Notes under the pieces: generated by a model
Database searches by the model: none
Told to the model about the DNA's origin: nothing
Seen by the model: the letters and a program-made list of their open reading frames with translations, nothing else
Made by a program: the position numbers and the translations under genes
NCBI GenBank assembly: GCA_903902075.1
Contig: CAIUTH010000183.1
Location: 1-39,807, forward strand
DNA from: an uncultured Alphaproteobacteria bacterium
GTDB lineage: Bacteria; Pseudomonadota; Alphaproteobacteria; Micropepsales; Micropepsaceae
Direction of reading: 5' to 3'
DNA: 39,807 nucleotides
Part shown: positions 12,777 through 24,421 of the stretch, one piece after another
Layout of the letters: every line of letters begins with the position of its first letter
How positions within the stretch are numbered: the first letter of the stretch is position 1

Positions 12777-13808
12777 TCACGACCGCCAGCGCAGGATGCG
12801 TTCCTGCACAGGATTGACGAAATCCGTGCCATTTTCGACCGATTCCGCCCAGGCTTTCTTGACCCGGTGGTACCAGATGGCGGGCTGGTCACTGTCCTGG
12901 ATCAGCATCAGATTCGGGCTGAACTTCAGGCCTTCCTTCTGCAGCTCCACGATCTTGCGGTCGTCGGCGATGAAGGTGCGGCCCAGCGCCCAGAAAAAGG
13001 GATAGATGAAATTCAGCCAGGCCGGCCACCAGAAGACCTGGATCACGTCGGTGTTTTCGCTGTCGCGCGGGGTGCAGACGGTCAGGCCCACCACTTTCAC
13101 GTCCTTGCCCAGCAGGCGGCTGCGCAAGGTTTCGAAGCGGGTGGAGGGAAGTTCGAACGTGATCTCGGTCGTCACATCCCCCAGGATGCGGTAGGCCGGC
13201 TTGGAAGGCCGGTGCGCCGTCATCGCAAAGCCGTTCGCCAGCGGGGCGTAGTGCTTTTCCTTCAGCCGGGCTTTGCGTTTCCACCACCAATGGTTATGCA
13301 CATAGGCAGCATGGGCCGGGTCCATCAGCCCGATCACGGCATGGTCGATGCCGCATGCGAAACGCTGTGTCTCGGTCCAGCGCATGGGGTGCAAAACGCC
13401 GGGGCGGGGCGGTTCATTCCTGGGTTCGCTGCCGGGCCTGGCCGCCATATAGACCCAGATCAATCCGTCCTGCTCGCGCACGGGATAGGCGCGGACCTTG
13501 ATGCTTTCCGCCTTCAGATCTTCGCTGCCGGTCAGGGAGGGGATTTTGCTGCACTGGCCACCGGGCATGAATCGCCAGCCATGATAGGGGCACTCGACGC
13601 TGCCTTCGGGAAGGATGCGGCCTGCCGACAGGGGCACGCCGCGATGGGGACAGATGTCTCTGAGCGCGAACAGCGCGCCATCTTTCAACCGGCCCAGCAC
13701 GATCGGCTCGCCCAGCAGCATCTCGCGGCGCATCTGGCCGGGCGCCAGGCTGGACGCCAGAGCCGGCATGTACCAGAGGTCGCGCAGGAATTCGCCGATT
13801 TCCGCCAT
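12777..13808 (-). CDS. Rieske [2Fe-2S] domain protein, aromatic ring-hydroxylating oxygenase alpha-like
   Basis: Rieske motifs CPHRGVPLS and CPYHGWRF; 343 aa with a C-terminal catalytic-like region. Confidence 0.85.
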   Translation of the reverse strand: MAEIGEFLRDLWYMPALASSLAPGQMRREMLLGEPIVLGRLKDGALFALRDICPHRGVPLSAGRILPEGSVECPYHGWRFMPGGQCSKIPSLTGSEDLKAESIKVRAYPVREQDGLIWVYMAARPGSEPRNEPPRPGVLHPMRWTETQRFACGIDHAVIGLMDPAHAAYVHNHWWWKRKARLKEKHYAPLANGFAMTAHRPSKPAYRILGDVTTEITFELPSTRFETLRSRLLGKDVKVVGLTVCTPRDSENTDVIQVFWWPAWLNFIYPFFWALGRTFIADDRKIVELQKEGLKFSPNLMLIQDSDQPAIWYHRVKKAWAESVENGTDFVNPVQERILRWRS

Positions 13809-13896
13809 GGGAACTGCTTAGAGAAATCGCCATTTCGCCGCAAGGACGGGGCCATAAACCGGTTGCCGGGACCGCCCCGCGCGCTAGGCTTTCATC

Positions 13897-14289
13897 ATGA
13901 AAAAGGCGCTGCCGCTGGTGGACCCCAAGCTTCTGATCCGCGCCTTGGCTGCGGGCGGCGCCAGTGCGGCGGGCTTCATGCTGCTGGGCCATTACCGCCC
14001 GGTTCTCGCCCTGCATTACGGTCTGTTCGGCTGCATGATGATCGCCGGCACCATGGGGCTGCTTTATGCCCGCGACGTGGCGCGCGGCTATGTGGCAGGC
14101 GCCCTGGGCGGGCTGGTGATCGGGGCGGCCTGCGGACTGGCGGCGGCGGGCACGGCGAACCTCTTGGGTGACCGGCCGGATCTGTTCATTCCCTATGGCG
14201 TGATGGTCTGCACCCTGATCGGCGCCATAGGCGGATTGTTCGGGCAGTATGGCGCGTGGATACGCGACTTCATCCGAACGCTGCGGTGA
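13897..14289 (+). CDS. Hypothetical membrane protein
   Basis: 130-aa hydrophobic, Gly/Ala-rich protein with several predicted TM helices. Confidence 0.65.
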   Translation: MKKALPLVDPKLLIRALAAGGASAAGFMLLGHYRPVLALHYGLFGCMMIAGTMGLLYARDVARGYVAGALGGLVIGAACGLAAAGTANLLGDRPDLFIPYGVMVCTLIGAIGGLFGQYGAWIRDFIRTLR

Positions 14290-14520
14290 TTCTGTTTTTG
14301 AAGAAACTGTCGGTTGGCGCGTTGCCTTCCCGGAAAGGGGCTGGGGGGCTTGTTAATCCGAGCCGACTCGCAACCAACCGACGCACAGATTTTCGATCCC
14401 GAAAGCGGCCACGCCATGGTCCAATCATGACCATTTTTGGGCAGGCAATGACAAATTCTACAGAATCAATCGCATCAATGACTTGCGGGTCGCGAGTTCC
14501 CGGCTCATCATTGATTCCGG

Positions 14521-14892
14521 ATGGTTGAAGAACCGATTTCCCTTCACCGCACCGTCATGGTGCGTGACATGTCTCCGGCGACAGTTCCGCAGGTCACGTT
14601 CGACCGTCCCGAACTCAACCGCATCCTTACCGTCTATGGCCGCGTGGTCGCTGCCGGCGAATGGCGCGACTATGCGCTGGACTTCCTGGACGAGGTGGCG
14701 GTGTTCTCTATCTTCCGCCACGCCAGCGAGATGCCGCTATACCGCATCGAGAAGCGGCCCAAGCTGAAAGCCAAGCAGGGACAGTACAGCGTGATCGCCG
14801 CGGGCGGTGTGATCCTCAAGCGCGGGCATGAGCTGGCCCAGGTGCTGAAGGTGTTCGACAAGAAGCTGCTGAAGGCACTGTCCAAAGACTGA
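14521..14892 (+). CDS. DUF2794 domain-containing protein
   Basis: Conserved-looking segments FDRPELNRILTVYGRVVAAGEWRDYALDFLDEVAVFSIFRHASEMPLYRIEKRPKLK...GVILKRGHELAQVLKV. Confidence 0.85.
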   Translation: MVEEPISLHRTVMVRDMSPATVPQVTFDRPELNRILTVYGRVVAAGEWRDYALDFLDEVAVFSIFRHASEMPLYRIEKRPKLKAKQGQYSVIAAGGVILKRGHELAQVLKVFDKKLLKALSKD

Positions 14893-14900
14893 AAAGAAAT

Positions 14901-14930
14901 AGGCCCGGATCGCTCCGGGCCTTTTCTTTT
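14901..14930 (+). terminator. Rho-independent terminator
   Basis: aggcccgga-tcgc-tccgggcct followed by tttctttt, about 9 nt after the DUF2794 stop. Confidence 0.9.
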
Positions 14931-14945
14931 CCAGTTTCGCTTCGC

Positions 14946-15698
14946 CTAGCGGCGGTTGCCCATGAAGCGCAGCAGGAACAGGAAGATGTTCAGGAAGTCC
15001 AGGTAGAGCGACAGCGCGCCCATGATGGCGGCCTTGCCGGCCACGGCGGTGTCGCCGCCCACCTGGTAGTAGGTGTTCTTGATCTTCTGGGTGTCCCAGG
15101 CGGTCAGGCCGGTGAAGATCACCACGCCGAGCGCACTCACCGCGAAATCGATCGCCGGAGACTTGAAGAACATGTTGGCAATCATCGCGATGAACAGGCC
15201 CAAAACGCCCATCATCAGGAAATGGCCCATGCCGGTCAGGTCGCGGTTGGTAGTGTAACCCCACAGGCTCATGCTGCCGAAGGTGGCGGCGGTGACGAAG
15301 AAGGTCATCGCGACGCTGGCGCCCGTGTAGACGATCAGGATCGAGGCCAGCGAAGCACCGACCATTGCCGCATAGGCCCAAAAGGTGGCCTGCGCTGCAG
15401 CCTGGCTCATCTGCATGATGCGGAAGGACAGGAAGAAGACCAGGGCCAGTGGCGCAAACATTACGACATAGCCAAGGATGGTCGGAGAGATGGCCACGCC
15501 GTTGGCGGTCGCCACCTGTTGATAGAACAGGTTCAGCAAGGCGGGCGTGTTGGCGACGAGGTACGCCACGCCGCCGGTCAGCGCCAGCGCGCCCACCATG
15601 TAGTTGTAAACCCGCAGCATGTGAGCGCGCAGGCCGGCATCCATCGTGTCGGCGACAGTCGTCGCACCACGTACAATCCGGTTGTCGAAGTCAGCCAT
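14946..15698 (-). CDS. Bax inhibitor-1/YccA family membrane protein
   Basis: Hydrophobic 250 aa with LRVYNYMVGALALTGGVAYLVAN and C-terminal GALSLYLDFLNIFLFLLRFMGNRR. Confidence 0.95.
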   Translation of the reverse strand: MADFDNRIVRGATTVADTMDAGLRAHMLRVYNYMVGALALTGGVAYLVANTPALLNLFYQQVATANGVAISPTILGYVVMFAPLALVFFLSFRIMQMSQAAAQATFWAYAAMVGASLASILIVYTGASVAMTFFVTAATFGSMSLWGYTTNRDLTGMGHFLMMGVLGLFIAMIANMFFKSPAIDFAVSALGVVIFTGLTAWDTQKIKNTYYQVGGDTAVAGKAAIMGALSLYLDFLNIFLFLLRFMGNRR

Positions 15699-15787
15699 TT
15701 GGTACTCCCTTTGCCCCTACTATATCGTGATTTGTTGTGGCCGTATCAAGGCCGCCCGGAACGGGCTTTTTTAAGCTTTTGCTACGG

Positions 15788-18337
15788 TTAAGCCGACCTT
15801 AGCCGCTGCGCCGGCCGCACCGACAGGGCGCCCAGGGCGCCCAGCAGGCCGAACAGCAATGTCGCCGCCGCCCCGCCCACCACGGTGATCAGAACCGCCT
15901 GGGCATCGAAGGTGAAGGGCACGTCCAGGATGGCAAAGGCGATCACCCAGCCGGCAAGGGTCCCGGCCAGCAGCGCGATCATCCCCGTTGCCAGCCCCAG
16001 CACCCCATATTCGATGGCATAGACCAGGGCGATGCGGGCGCGGGTGGCGCCCAGCACCTTCAGGATGGTGGCGTCGTACAACCGGGCGCGTGTGCCCGCC
16101 GCAATCGCGCCCGCCAGCACCAGCAGCCCCGCCAGGATGGTGACCAGGCTAGCGGCACTGACGCCTTGCGCCAGCGAGGCCAGCAAGGCCTGCACCTGCT
16201 GGATGGCGTCCTTCACCCGGATGGTGGAGATGTTGGGGAAGCGCGTGGTCACCGCCATGTAAAGCGGATTTTCCTGCGCGTCGGCCACCCGCACGGTGGC
16301 GAGGAAAGCGTGCGGCGCCTGGCTGATCAGGCCCGGCGACAGCACCAGCACGAAATTCTGCCCGCCGGTGGTGAAGTCGACCTTGCGCAGGCTTGCGATG
16401 CGGCCCTCGAAGCTGCGCCCCAGCACGTTCAAGGTCATGGAGTCGCCGATCTTCAGGCCGGTGCCCTTGGCGATGGCCTGGTCCAGTGAGATCAGCGTGG
16501 GGCCCTTGTAGTCGGCCGCCCACCATTTTCCTTCCGTGATGCTGGTGCCGTCGGGCGGGGTGGCGGCATAGGTGATGCCGCGGTCGCCGCTCAGCGCCCA
16601 TTTGGCGTCGGGCGCGACCTTGGCGTCGGCCGACAGCACGCCGTTCAGGGCGGTGATGCGCCCCCGGATCATCGGCGTGCGCTTGTAATCGCTGGCACTG
16701 GAAAAACCGGTGATGGTGCGGTCGAAGGCGGCGGTTTCGGCGGGCTGGATGTCGATGAAGAAGAAGCTGGGCGCGCGGGCGGGCAGTGCGCCCGCCACCT
16801 GCGCGTTGATGGTGGCGTTCAACAGCGTGACGGTAGCCAGCAAGGTCAGGCCAAGGCCCAGTGCCGTGACCACGCCGCCGGTGGCGGCGCCGGGGCGCAC
16901 CAGATTGGCGAAGGCCAGCCGCACCAGCGGCGACTTGGGACGCGGTATGGTCAGAATCGCGCGGCGCAGTCCTTCCGCCAGCAGGCGCAGCAGCGCCAGC
17001 GCGGCGGCGGCGCCCACCAGAAACTCGGCGGCGAACACCGGCGAGGGTGCCACCACCAAAGTCAGCACCGCAACACCCAGCGCCGCGGCCGCGGAGATCG
17101 CGCGATACAGATTTTGCCCCTCGACTTTGGCCGGTTCGATCACGTCACGGAACAGGCTGGCGGGAGGCACCGCCCGGGCGCGCGACAATGGCGGCACCGC
17201 GAATGCCACCGCCGACAACAGGCCGAAGGCCACAGCCAGCAGGATGGGTATTGGATAGAAACCGAATGTCGGCGGCACCGGCAAGGCATCGCCATAGATC
17301 CAGACAATGGCGAAGGGCAGGGCCGCGCCCAGCGCGGCGCCCACCGCCGTGGCCAGCAGCGCCACCGCCATCACCTGCAGGAAGAACACCGTAAAGACAA
17401 AGCTGCCGCTGGCGCCCAATGTTTTCAAAATGGCGATGTCGGCGCGCTTGCGATCCAGAAAGGCCAATATCGCCTGGCCCGCGCCGACACCACCCACGCC
17501 AAGCGCGACCAGGCCGACAAGCGTCAGGAACATGGTGAGCTGTTCGACAAAGCGCTTGATGCCGGGTGCGGCATCGCCCCGGTCGCGGATGTTCCAGCCG
17601 GCTTCGGGAAAGCGCGCCTGCGCCGTATCGCGGAACTGGTTGATACGCGACTTGGCCCGAACCGGGTCGGCGGGCGCTCCCTTCAGCGCAATGCGATAGG
17701 TGTAGTTGACCAGGCTTTCGGGCGTGACCAGTCCGGTGGCGGGCAGGGATTTGGCCGCCACCAGCATGCGGGGCCCCAGCGAAAAGCCGGTGGAGATGCG
17801 GTCGGGTTCGGCGTCCAGCGCCGCCATTATGCGGAAGGTGGCATCGCCCAGCTTGATCAGGTCGCCGCGTTTGACATGCAGCCGGTCGAGCAAGGTTTGC
17901 TCCGCCGCCACGCCGCAAACCCCGTCATCCTCGCAGGCGATCACATCGCGCAGATCCTGCACCGGGCGAAGCCTGGGCGCGCCGAACAGCGGCCAGCGAT
18001 CATCCACGCCTTTGAGTTCTACAAGCTGGCGCGCCGTATTGTCCCGTGCATAGACCATGGCGCGCATCGACAGCGCGCGGGAGACGCGGCCCTGCGCATT
18101 CAGGAATTTCAGCTCGTCATCGCTGGCGGCCCTGTGCACCAGGTTGACCGAGACATCGCCGCCCAGCAGCACCTGTCCCTGGTCCTGCAAGCCGGTGAGG
18201 AAGGCGTCGCTCAGCGACTCCACGCCGCTGATCGCCGCCGAACCCAGCAGCAGGCAGAAAAAGAAAATCCGGAAGCCGGCAAAGCCGCCGCGCAATTCGC
18301 GCCGGGCAAAGCGCAGGGCCAGGCGCCAGTCAATCAT
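15788..18337 (-). CDS. ABC transporter permease, FtsX-like (YbbP type)
   Basis: 849 aa with FtsX-like segments (ILKTLGASGSFVFTVFFLQ; ILKVLGATRARIALVYAIEYGVLG); overlaps the upstream ATPase gene. Confidence 0.9.
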   Translation of the reverse strand: MIDWRLALRFARRELRGGFAGFRIFFFCLLLGSAAISGVESLSDAFLTGLQDQGQVLLGGDVSVNLVHRAASDDELKFLNAQGRVSRALSMRAMVYARDNTARQLVELKGVDDRWPLFGAPRLRPVQDLRDVIACEDDGVCGVAAEQTLLDRLHVKRGDLIKLGDATFRIMAALDAEPDRISTGFSLGPRMLVAAKSLPATGLVTPESLVNYTYRIALKGAPADPVRAKSRINQFRDTAQARFPEAGWNIRDRGDAAPGIKRFVEQLTMFLTLVGLVALGVGGVGAGQAILAFLDRKRADIAILKTLGASGSFVFTVFFLQVMAVALLATAVGAALGAALPFAIVWIYGDALPVPPTFGFYPIPILLAVAFGLLSAVAFAVPPLSRARAVPPASLFRDVIEPAKVEGQNLYRAISAAAALGVAVLTLVVAPSPVFAAEFLVGAAAALALLRLLAEGLRRAILTIPRPKSPLVRLAFANLVRPGAATGGVVTALGLGLTLLATVTLLNATINAQVAGALPARAPSFFFIDIQPAETAAFDRTITGFSSASDYKRTPMIRGRITALNGVLSADAKVAPDAKWALSGDRGITYAATPPDGTSITEGKWWAADYKGPTLISLDQAIAKGTGLKIGDSMTLNVLGRSFEGRIASLRKVDFTTGGQNFVLVLSPGLISQAPHAFLATVRVADAQENPLYMAVTTRFPNISTIRVKDAIQQVQALLASLAQGVSAASLVTILAGLLVLAGAIAAGTRARLYDATILKVLGATRARIALVYAIEYGVLGLATGMIALLAGTLAGWVIAFAILDVPFTFDAQAVLITVVGGAAATLLFGLLGALGALSVRPAQRLRSA

Positions 18338-19007
18338 TCAGCTTGCCGTCCGCCATGCGCAGCACCCGGCTGCAGCGCCGCGCCAGGCCTTCTTCATGCG
18401 TCACCAGGAACAGGGTCGCGCCGCGTTCGGCATTCAGGGCAAAGATCAGGTCGGCGATGCCGGTGCCGGTGGCGCTGTCCAGGTTGCCTGTGGGCTCGTC
18501 GGCGAACAGGATCTGCGGCCCCGGCGCCAGGGCGCGGGCCAGCGCCACGCGTTGCTGTTCGCCGCCGGACATCTGACCCGGATAATGATCGGTGCGCAGG
18601 ATCAGGCCGACGGCGCGCAATTCCTTTTCGGCGCGGTCAAAGGCATCGGGCACCCCCATCAGCTCCAGCGGCACCGCCACATTCTCCAGCGCCGTCATGG
18701 TGGGGATCAGGTGGAAGCTCTGAAACACCACGCCCACCCGGCCCAGCCGGAAACGCGCCAGCGCGTCCTCGCCCATCTGGGTGATGTCGGTGCCGGTGAC
18801 GGTGACGCGTCCCGATGTGGGTTTTTCCAGCCCGGCCGCCACCATCAGGAGCGACGACTTGCCCGAACCGGAGGCGCCGGTCAGGGCGATGCTTTCGCCG
18901 GCCGCCACGCTCAGCGACACGCCCTTCAGGATGTCCACCGGCCCGGCAAGGCTTTTCAAGGTCAGGCTTACATCTTGAAGCTGAAGGGCGGGCGGGGGAT
19001 TGTTCAT
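18330..19007 (-). CDS. ABC transporter ATP-binding protein (YbbA/LolD type)
   Basis: Walker A GASGSGKSS, signature MSGGEQQRVALARAL, Walker B ILFADEPTGNLD. Start at MNNPPPALQLQDVSL. Confidence 0.93.
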   Translation of the reverse strand: MNNPPPALQLQDVSLTLKSLAGPVDILKGVSLSVAAGESIALTGASGSGKSSLLMVAAGLEKPTSGRVTVTGTDITQMGEDALARFRLGRVGVVFQSFHLIPTMTALENVAVPLELMGVPDAFDRAEKELRAVGLILRTDHYPGQMSGGEQQRVALARALAPGPQILFADEPTGNLDSATGTGIADLIFALNAERGATLFLVTHEEGLARRCSRVLRMADGKLND

Positions 19008-19028
19008 GCTGACTCGGATAAAGTGACG

Positions 19029-19670
19029 ATGACGCGCGGATTCAAGCTTCTGCTTAGCATAGTTCTGCCCCTGATCGTGGCGGGAGCGGGGCAGGCTGTC
19101 GCGACGCCTGTCAAAATCCTCGCCCTGGGCACCAGCATCACCCAGGGCTATGGCCTGCCGCCGGGGACCGATTTCACCGTGCAGCTGCAAGCCGCGCTCA
19201 AACGCGAAGGGATCGACGCGGTGGTGACCAATGCCGGGGTCAGCGGCGACACATCGGCCGGGGGGCTGGCGCGGCTGGACTGGTCGCTGGCCGATCATCC
19301 GGGTGCCGTGATCGTCGAGCTGGGCGGGAACGACATGCTGCGCGGCATTCCGCCGGCCGAAACCGAAAAGAATCTGCGCGCCCTCCTGGCCCGGCTTAAG
19401 CGCGCGCATGTGCCGGTGCTGCTCACCGGCATGCATGCCCAGCGCAACCTGGGCGCCGATTATGTCAAGCAGTTTGACGGGATTTATCCGCGCCTGGCCA
19501 GGGAAACGGGTGTGCTATTCTATCCCTTCATCCTGGACGGCGTGGCGCTCAATCCCAAACTCAATCAGGCGGACGGCATGCATCCCAATCCGGCAGGCGT
19601 GAAGATCGTGGTGGCGCGCATCCTGCCGCTGGTGAAAAAGCTGGCCAAAGAATCAGAGAAGATCCGCTGA
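19029..19670 (+). CDS. Arylesterase / SGNH-GDSL hydrolase (TesA-like)
   Basis: Signal peptide then ILALGTSITQGYGLPPG; GGND motif ELGGNDMLRG; catalytic-type DGMHPN. In-frame GTG at 19023 is an alternative start. Confidence 0.9.
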   Translation: MTRGFKLLLSIVLPLIVAGAGQAVATPVKILALGTSITQGYGLPPGTDFTVQLQAALKREGIDAVVTNAGVSGDTSAGGLARLDWSLADHPGAVIVELGGNDMLRGIPPAETEKNLRALLARLKRAHVPVLLTGMHAQRNLGADYVKQFDGIYPRLARETGVLFYPFILDGVALNPKLNQADGMHPNPAGVKIVVARILPLVKKLAKESEKIR

Positions 19671-21175
19671 TGCTGCGCAAGCTGGTATCGGTCAGTGGCT
19701 TTACCTTGTTGTCGCGCATCACCGGTTTTGCGCGCGATGCGCTGCTGGCCTGGACCCTGGGCGCCGGTGTGCTGTCCGACGCCTTCTTCGTCGCCTTTGT
19801 CTTTCCCAACAATTTCCGCGCCATCTTCGGCGAAGGCACGCTGAACCCTGCCTTCCTGCCGCGCTATGCGTCCTTGCGGGCGCGAGGTGAAGATGAAGCC
19901 GCCGCCAAGTTCGCCGACGCCATCTTCGCCTGGCAGATGGCGGTGCAGATCGTGCTGCTGGTGCTGGCCACCCTCTTCATGCCGTCCATCATCCGCGTGC
20001 TGGCGCCCGGCTTTCTGAACAATCCCGAGCAATTCGCGCTCACCGTGTCGCTGGCGCGGATCACCTTTCCCTATCTGATGCTGACTTTGGTGGCGGTGCA
20101 GCTGTCTGCGATGCTCAACTCGATCGAGAAATTCTGGGCCGCGGCCGCCTGGTCCAACCTGCAGAACCTGGCGATGATCGCCACCTTGATTGCCTGGCAC
20201 TGGTTTCCCAACGCCGCCTATGCCGCGGCCTGGGGCGTGCTGCTGGGCGGTGTGGCGCAACTGGTCTTCATCCTGTGGGCCGGGGCGCGCGAAGGCCTGT
20301 GGCTGCGCCTGGGCTTGCCGCGCTGGTCGCCGCAGGTGGCGGAGTTCTTCCGCGCCTTTGCCGCCGTGACCGTGGGCGCCGGCAGCGTGGTGATCGCGCC
20401 CTTCATCGACACCATTCTGGCGAGCTACCTGCCGGCGGGCAGCCGGACGGCGCTGTATTATGCCGATCGCCTCAACCAATTGCCGCTGGGGGTGCTGGGC
20501 ATCGCCATCGGCACGGTGCTGCTGCCGGAAATGTCGTCGCGGCTGGCACGCGGCGATGCCGCCGGGGCGCATGCGGCACAGAACCGGGCGGCGGCAATGA
20601 GCCTGTTGCTGACCTTACCTTTCATGGCCGCCTTCCTGGTCATTCCTGGCACCCTGATGCGCGCGGTTTTCGCGCACGGCGCCTTCGACGGCAATGCCGC
20701 GACCATGGCAGCGGTGGCGCTGGCGGCCTATGGCATCGGATTACCGGCCATGGCGTTGGTGCGGATACTGGCTTCGACCTTCTATGCGCGCCATGACACC
20801 GCCACGCCGGTGCGCGCGACCCTGATTGCGATGGTCTGCAATATCGCGCTGAAGGTGTTTTTCGTCTGGGGCCTGTCGCTGGGCGTTGCCGGATTGGCGC
20901 TGGGCACGGCGCTGGGCGCCTGGATCAATATCGGTTTGTTGACCTGGCTGGGCCGCAGCCGCGAATTGTTGTCGATCGAGCGACAATTCATGCGCGCCCT
21001 GCCGGCGTCGCTGCTGGCGGCGGTGGCCGTGGGCGGCGGGGCCTGGGCCGGCGCACATCTGCTGCAAACCCATGGCGACATCGCGGCCCTGATCGCTGCC
21101 ATCGCTTGCGCCGGACTTGGCTATGGCGTGGTGCTGCTGATGCTGCGGGGCCGCCTTCCGCTGGCGCGGGCCTGA
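19670..21175 (+). CDS. murJ: Lipid II flippase MurJ/MviN
   Basis: 501 aa polytopic; SGFTLLSRITGFARDALLAWTLGAGVLSDAFFVAFVFPNNFRAIFGEGTLNPAFLPRY. TGATG overlap with the upstream gene. Confidence 0.96.
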   Translation: MLRKLVSVSGFTLLSRITGFARDALLAWTLGAGVLSDAFFVAFVFPNNFRAIFGEGTLNPAFLPRYASLRARGEDEAAAKFADAIFAWQMAVQIVLLVLATLFMPSIIRVLAPGFLNNPEQFALTVSLARITFPYLMLTLVAVQLSAMLNSIEKFWAAAAWSNLQNLAMIATLIAWHWFPNAAYAAAWGVLLGGVAQLVFILWAGAREGLWLRLGLPRWSPQVAEFFRAFAAVTVGAGSVVIAPFIDTILASYLPAGSRTALYYADRLNQLPLGVLGIAIGTVLLPEMSSRLARGDAAGAHAAQNRAAAMSLLLTLPFMAAFLVIPGTLMRAVFAHGAFDGNAATMAAVALAAYGIGLPAMALVRILASTFYARHDTATPVRATLIAMVCNIALKVFFVWGLSLGVAGLALGTALGAWINIGLLTWLGRSRELLSIERQFMRALPASLLAAVAVGGGAWAGAHLLQTHGDIAALIAAIACAGLGYGVVLLMLRGRLPLARA

Positions 21176-21729
21176 TGCATCTCTTCGTGGCGTTGCCGAT
21201 CCCCGATTCCGTGGCGGCCCGCCTGCTGATGATGCAGGGCGGTGTTCCCGGCGCGCGCTGGCAGGCGCGCGAGCAACTGCACCTCACCTTGCGCTTTATC
21301 GGCGAGGTGGATGGCCGTGACGCAAGCGACCTGGACGAAGTCCTGTCGGGCATCGATGCGCCGGCCTTTGACCTGCAATTGCATGGCGTGGGCCAGTTCG
21401 GCAACAAGCAGCCGCACAGCCTGTGGGCGGCGGCACGGCCCAACGATCTGCTGGATCATTTGCAGCGCAAGGTGGACACGGCCATCCGCCGCATCGGCCA
21501 GCCGCAGGATGCGCACAAGTTCACGCCGCATGTGACCCTGGGCCGGCTGCGCCATCCGGACCTGGACAAGGTACGCGAATGGCTGGTGACCCACGCCCTG
21601 GCCACTAGCCCGGAATTTGCGGTGGACCGCTTCTGTCTCTATTCCAGCAAGCTGACCAGCGATGGCAGCATTTACCGGATCGAAAAAAAATATCCCTTGC
21701 GAGGCTTCGGTGGCGAAACTGACGATTGA
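21175..21729 (+). CDS. thpR: RNA 2',3'-cyclic phosphodiesterase (ThpR/LigT-like)
   Basis: Two HxT/S-type motifs: [11 protein letters not shown] and [12 protein letters not shown]. Start [11 protein letters not shown] overlaps the murJ stop. Confidence 0.92.
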   Translation: MHLFVALPIPDSVAARLLMMQGGVPGARWQAREQLHLTLRFIGEVDGRDASDLDEVLSGIDAPAFDLQLHGVGQFGNKQPHSLWAAARPNDLLDHLQRKVDTAIRRIGQPQDAHKFTPHVTLGRLRHPDLDKVREWLVTHALATSPEFAVDRFCLYSSKLTSDGSIYRIEKKYPLRGFGGETDD

Positions 21730-22012
21730 AGAGCTGAAGGCCGCGCTGAAGCGGCTGCCCGACTGGGACCTGGCCAGGGACCGGGAGGCGATTGTACGGA
21801 AATTCCAGTTCGTGGACTTCGACGCCGCCTTTGCCTTCATGACCCGCTGCGCCCTGATGGCGGCCAAGATGGACCACCATCCCGAATGGTCCAATGTCTA
21901 CAACAAGGTGGAGGTCGCCTTGACCACCCATGACGAGGGCGGCGTCACCCGCAAGGACGTCGATCTGGCGGCGGCCATGGATGGCTATGCGATCGTAGGA
22001 CAGAAACGCTAG
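21710..22012 (+). CDS. 4a-hydroxytetrahydrobiopterin dehydratase (PCD/DCoH)
   Basis: [18 protein letters not shown]...[40 protein letters not shown] start at 21710 preferred over the ORF start at 21662. Confidence 0.9.
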   Translation: MAKLTIEELKAALKRLPDWDLARDREAIVRKFQFVDFDAAFAFMTRCALMAAKMDHHPEWSNVYNKVEVALTTHDEGGVTRKDVDLAAAMDGYAIVGQKR

Positions 22013-22065
22013 GGAACCCTTCCGCGTTCAACCCGTTGTTGGCAGACGCAACACGGGAGAGAACA

Positions 22066-22239
22066 ATGGCAGTGGAGGTTGATAATTCAGGTGGCGGCGG
22101 CAATGTGCTGGTTGGGTTCCTGCTGGGCGCCGTCCTGATCGCGGTGGCGATCGTCGGCTTCTTCATGTGGGACAATTACAAGAGCCATACCGGCGGCGGT
22201 TCGACCCCCACCGCCACCATTACGGTCAAGAAGAACTAG
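22066..22239 (+). CDS. Small single-TM hypothetical protein
   Basis: 57 aa MAVEVDNSGGGGNVLVGFLLGAVLIAVAIVGFFMWDNYKSHTGGG..., preceded by gggagagaacaATG. Confidence 0.65.
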   Translation: MAVEVDNSGGGGNVLVGFLLGAVLIAVAIVGFFMWDNYKSHTGGGSTPTATITVKKN

Positions 22240-22260
22240 CGTCCTCTTTTTTAAGGTAGG

Positions 22261-22415
22261 TTATCGCCCATAGCGGTCCATCAATTTCAGCGCCACGCTG
22301 CTGCCAAGCGGCGTGAGCGCGATGGACGCTAGGAACCACACGCCGGCGCGGCGGCCATCCATCTTGGCCCAGTAGGCCACGCCGATCGCCGCCAGCACAT
22401 ACAGAAATACCAGCA

Positions 22416-22416
<1 letters not shown>
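22261..22416 (-). CDS. Small hypothetical membrane protein (51 aa), coupled to acs
   Basis: Hand translation MLVFLYVLAAIGVAYWAKMDGRRAGVWFLASIALTPLGSSVALKLMDRYGR. Its ATG overlaps the acs TAA by 1 nt; absent from the supplied track, apparently because of a size cutoff. Confidence 0.6.
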
Positions 22417-24350
<1,934 letters not shown>

Positions 24351-24421
24351 ATCGCTGTCTCTTTTCGCTTGTGTCTGGTGCGATGGTGCTATGATCGCAC
24401 TTCAACATCAAGACGGCAGCC

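Noticed and set aside
15786-15800. CtrA-like ttaagccgaccttag
   Set aside because: Second half deviates from TTAA and the site overlaps the 3' end of a coding region; no support for function.
17114-18784. 556-aa plus-strand ORF opposite the ABC permease and ATPase genes
   Set aside because: Antisense shadow with proline/arginine-rich low-complexity tail and no domain signature.
18057-19670. 537-aa version of the tesA-like ORF
   Set aside because: The N-terminal part is antisense to the ABC genes; the signal peptide and SGNH motifs start at 19029.
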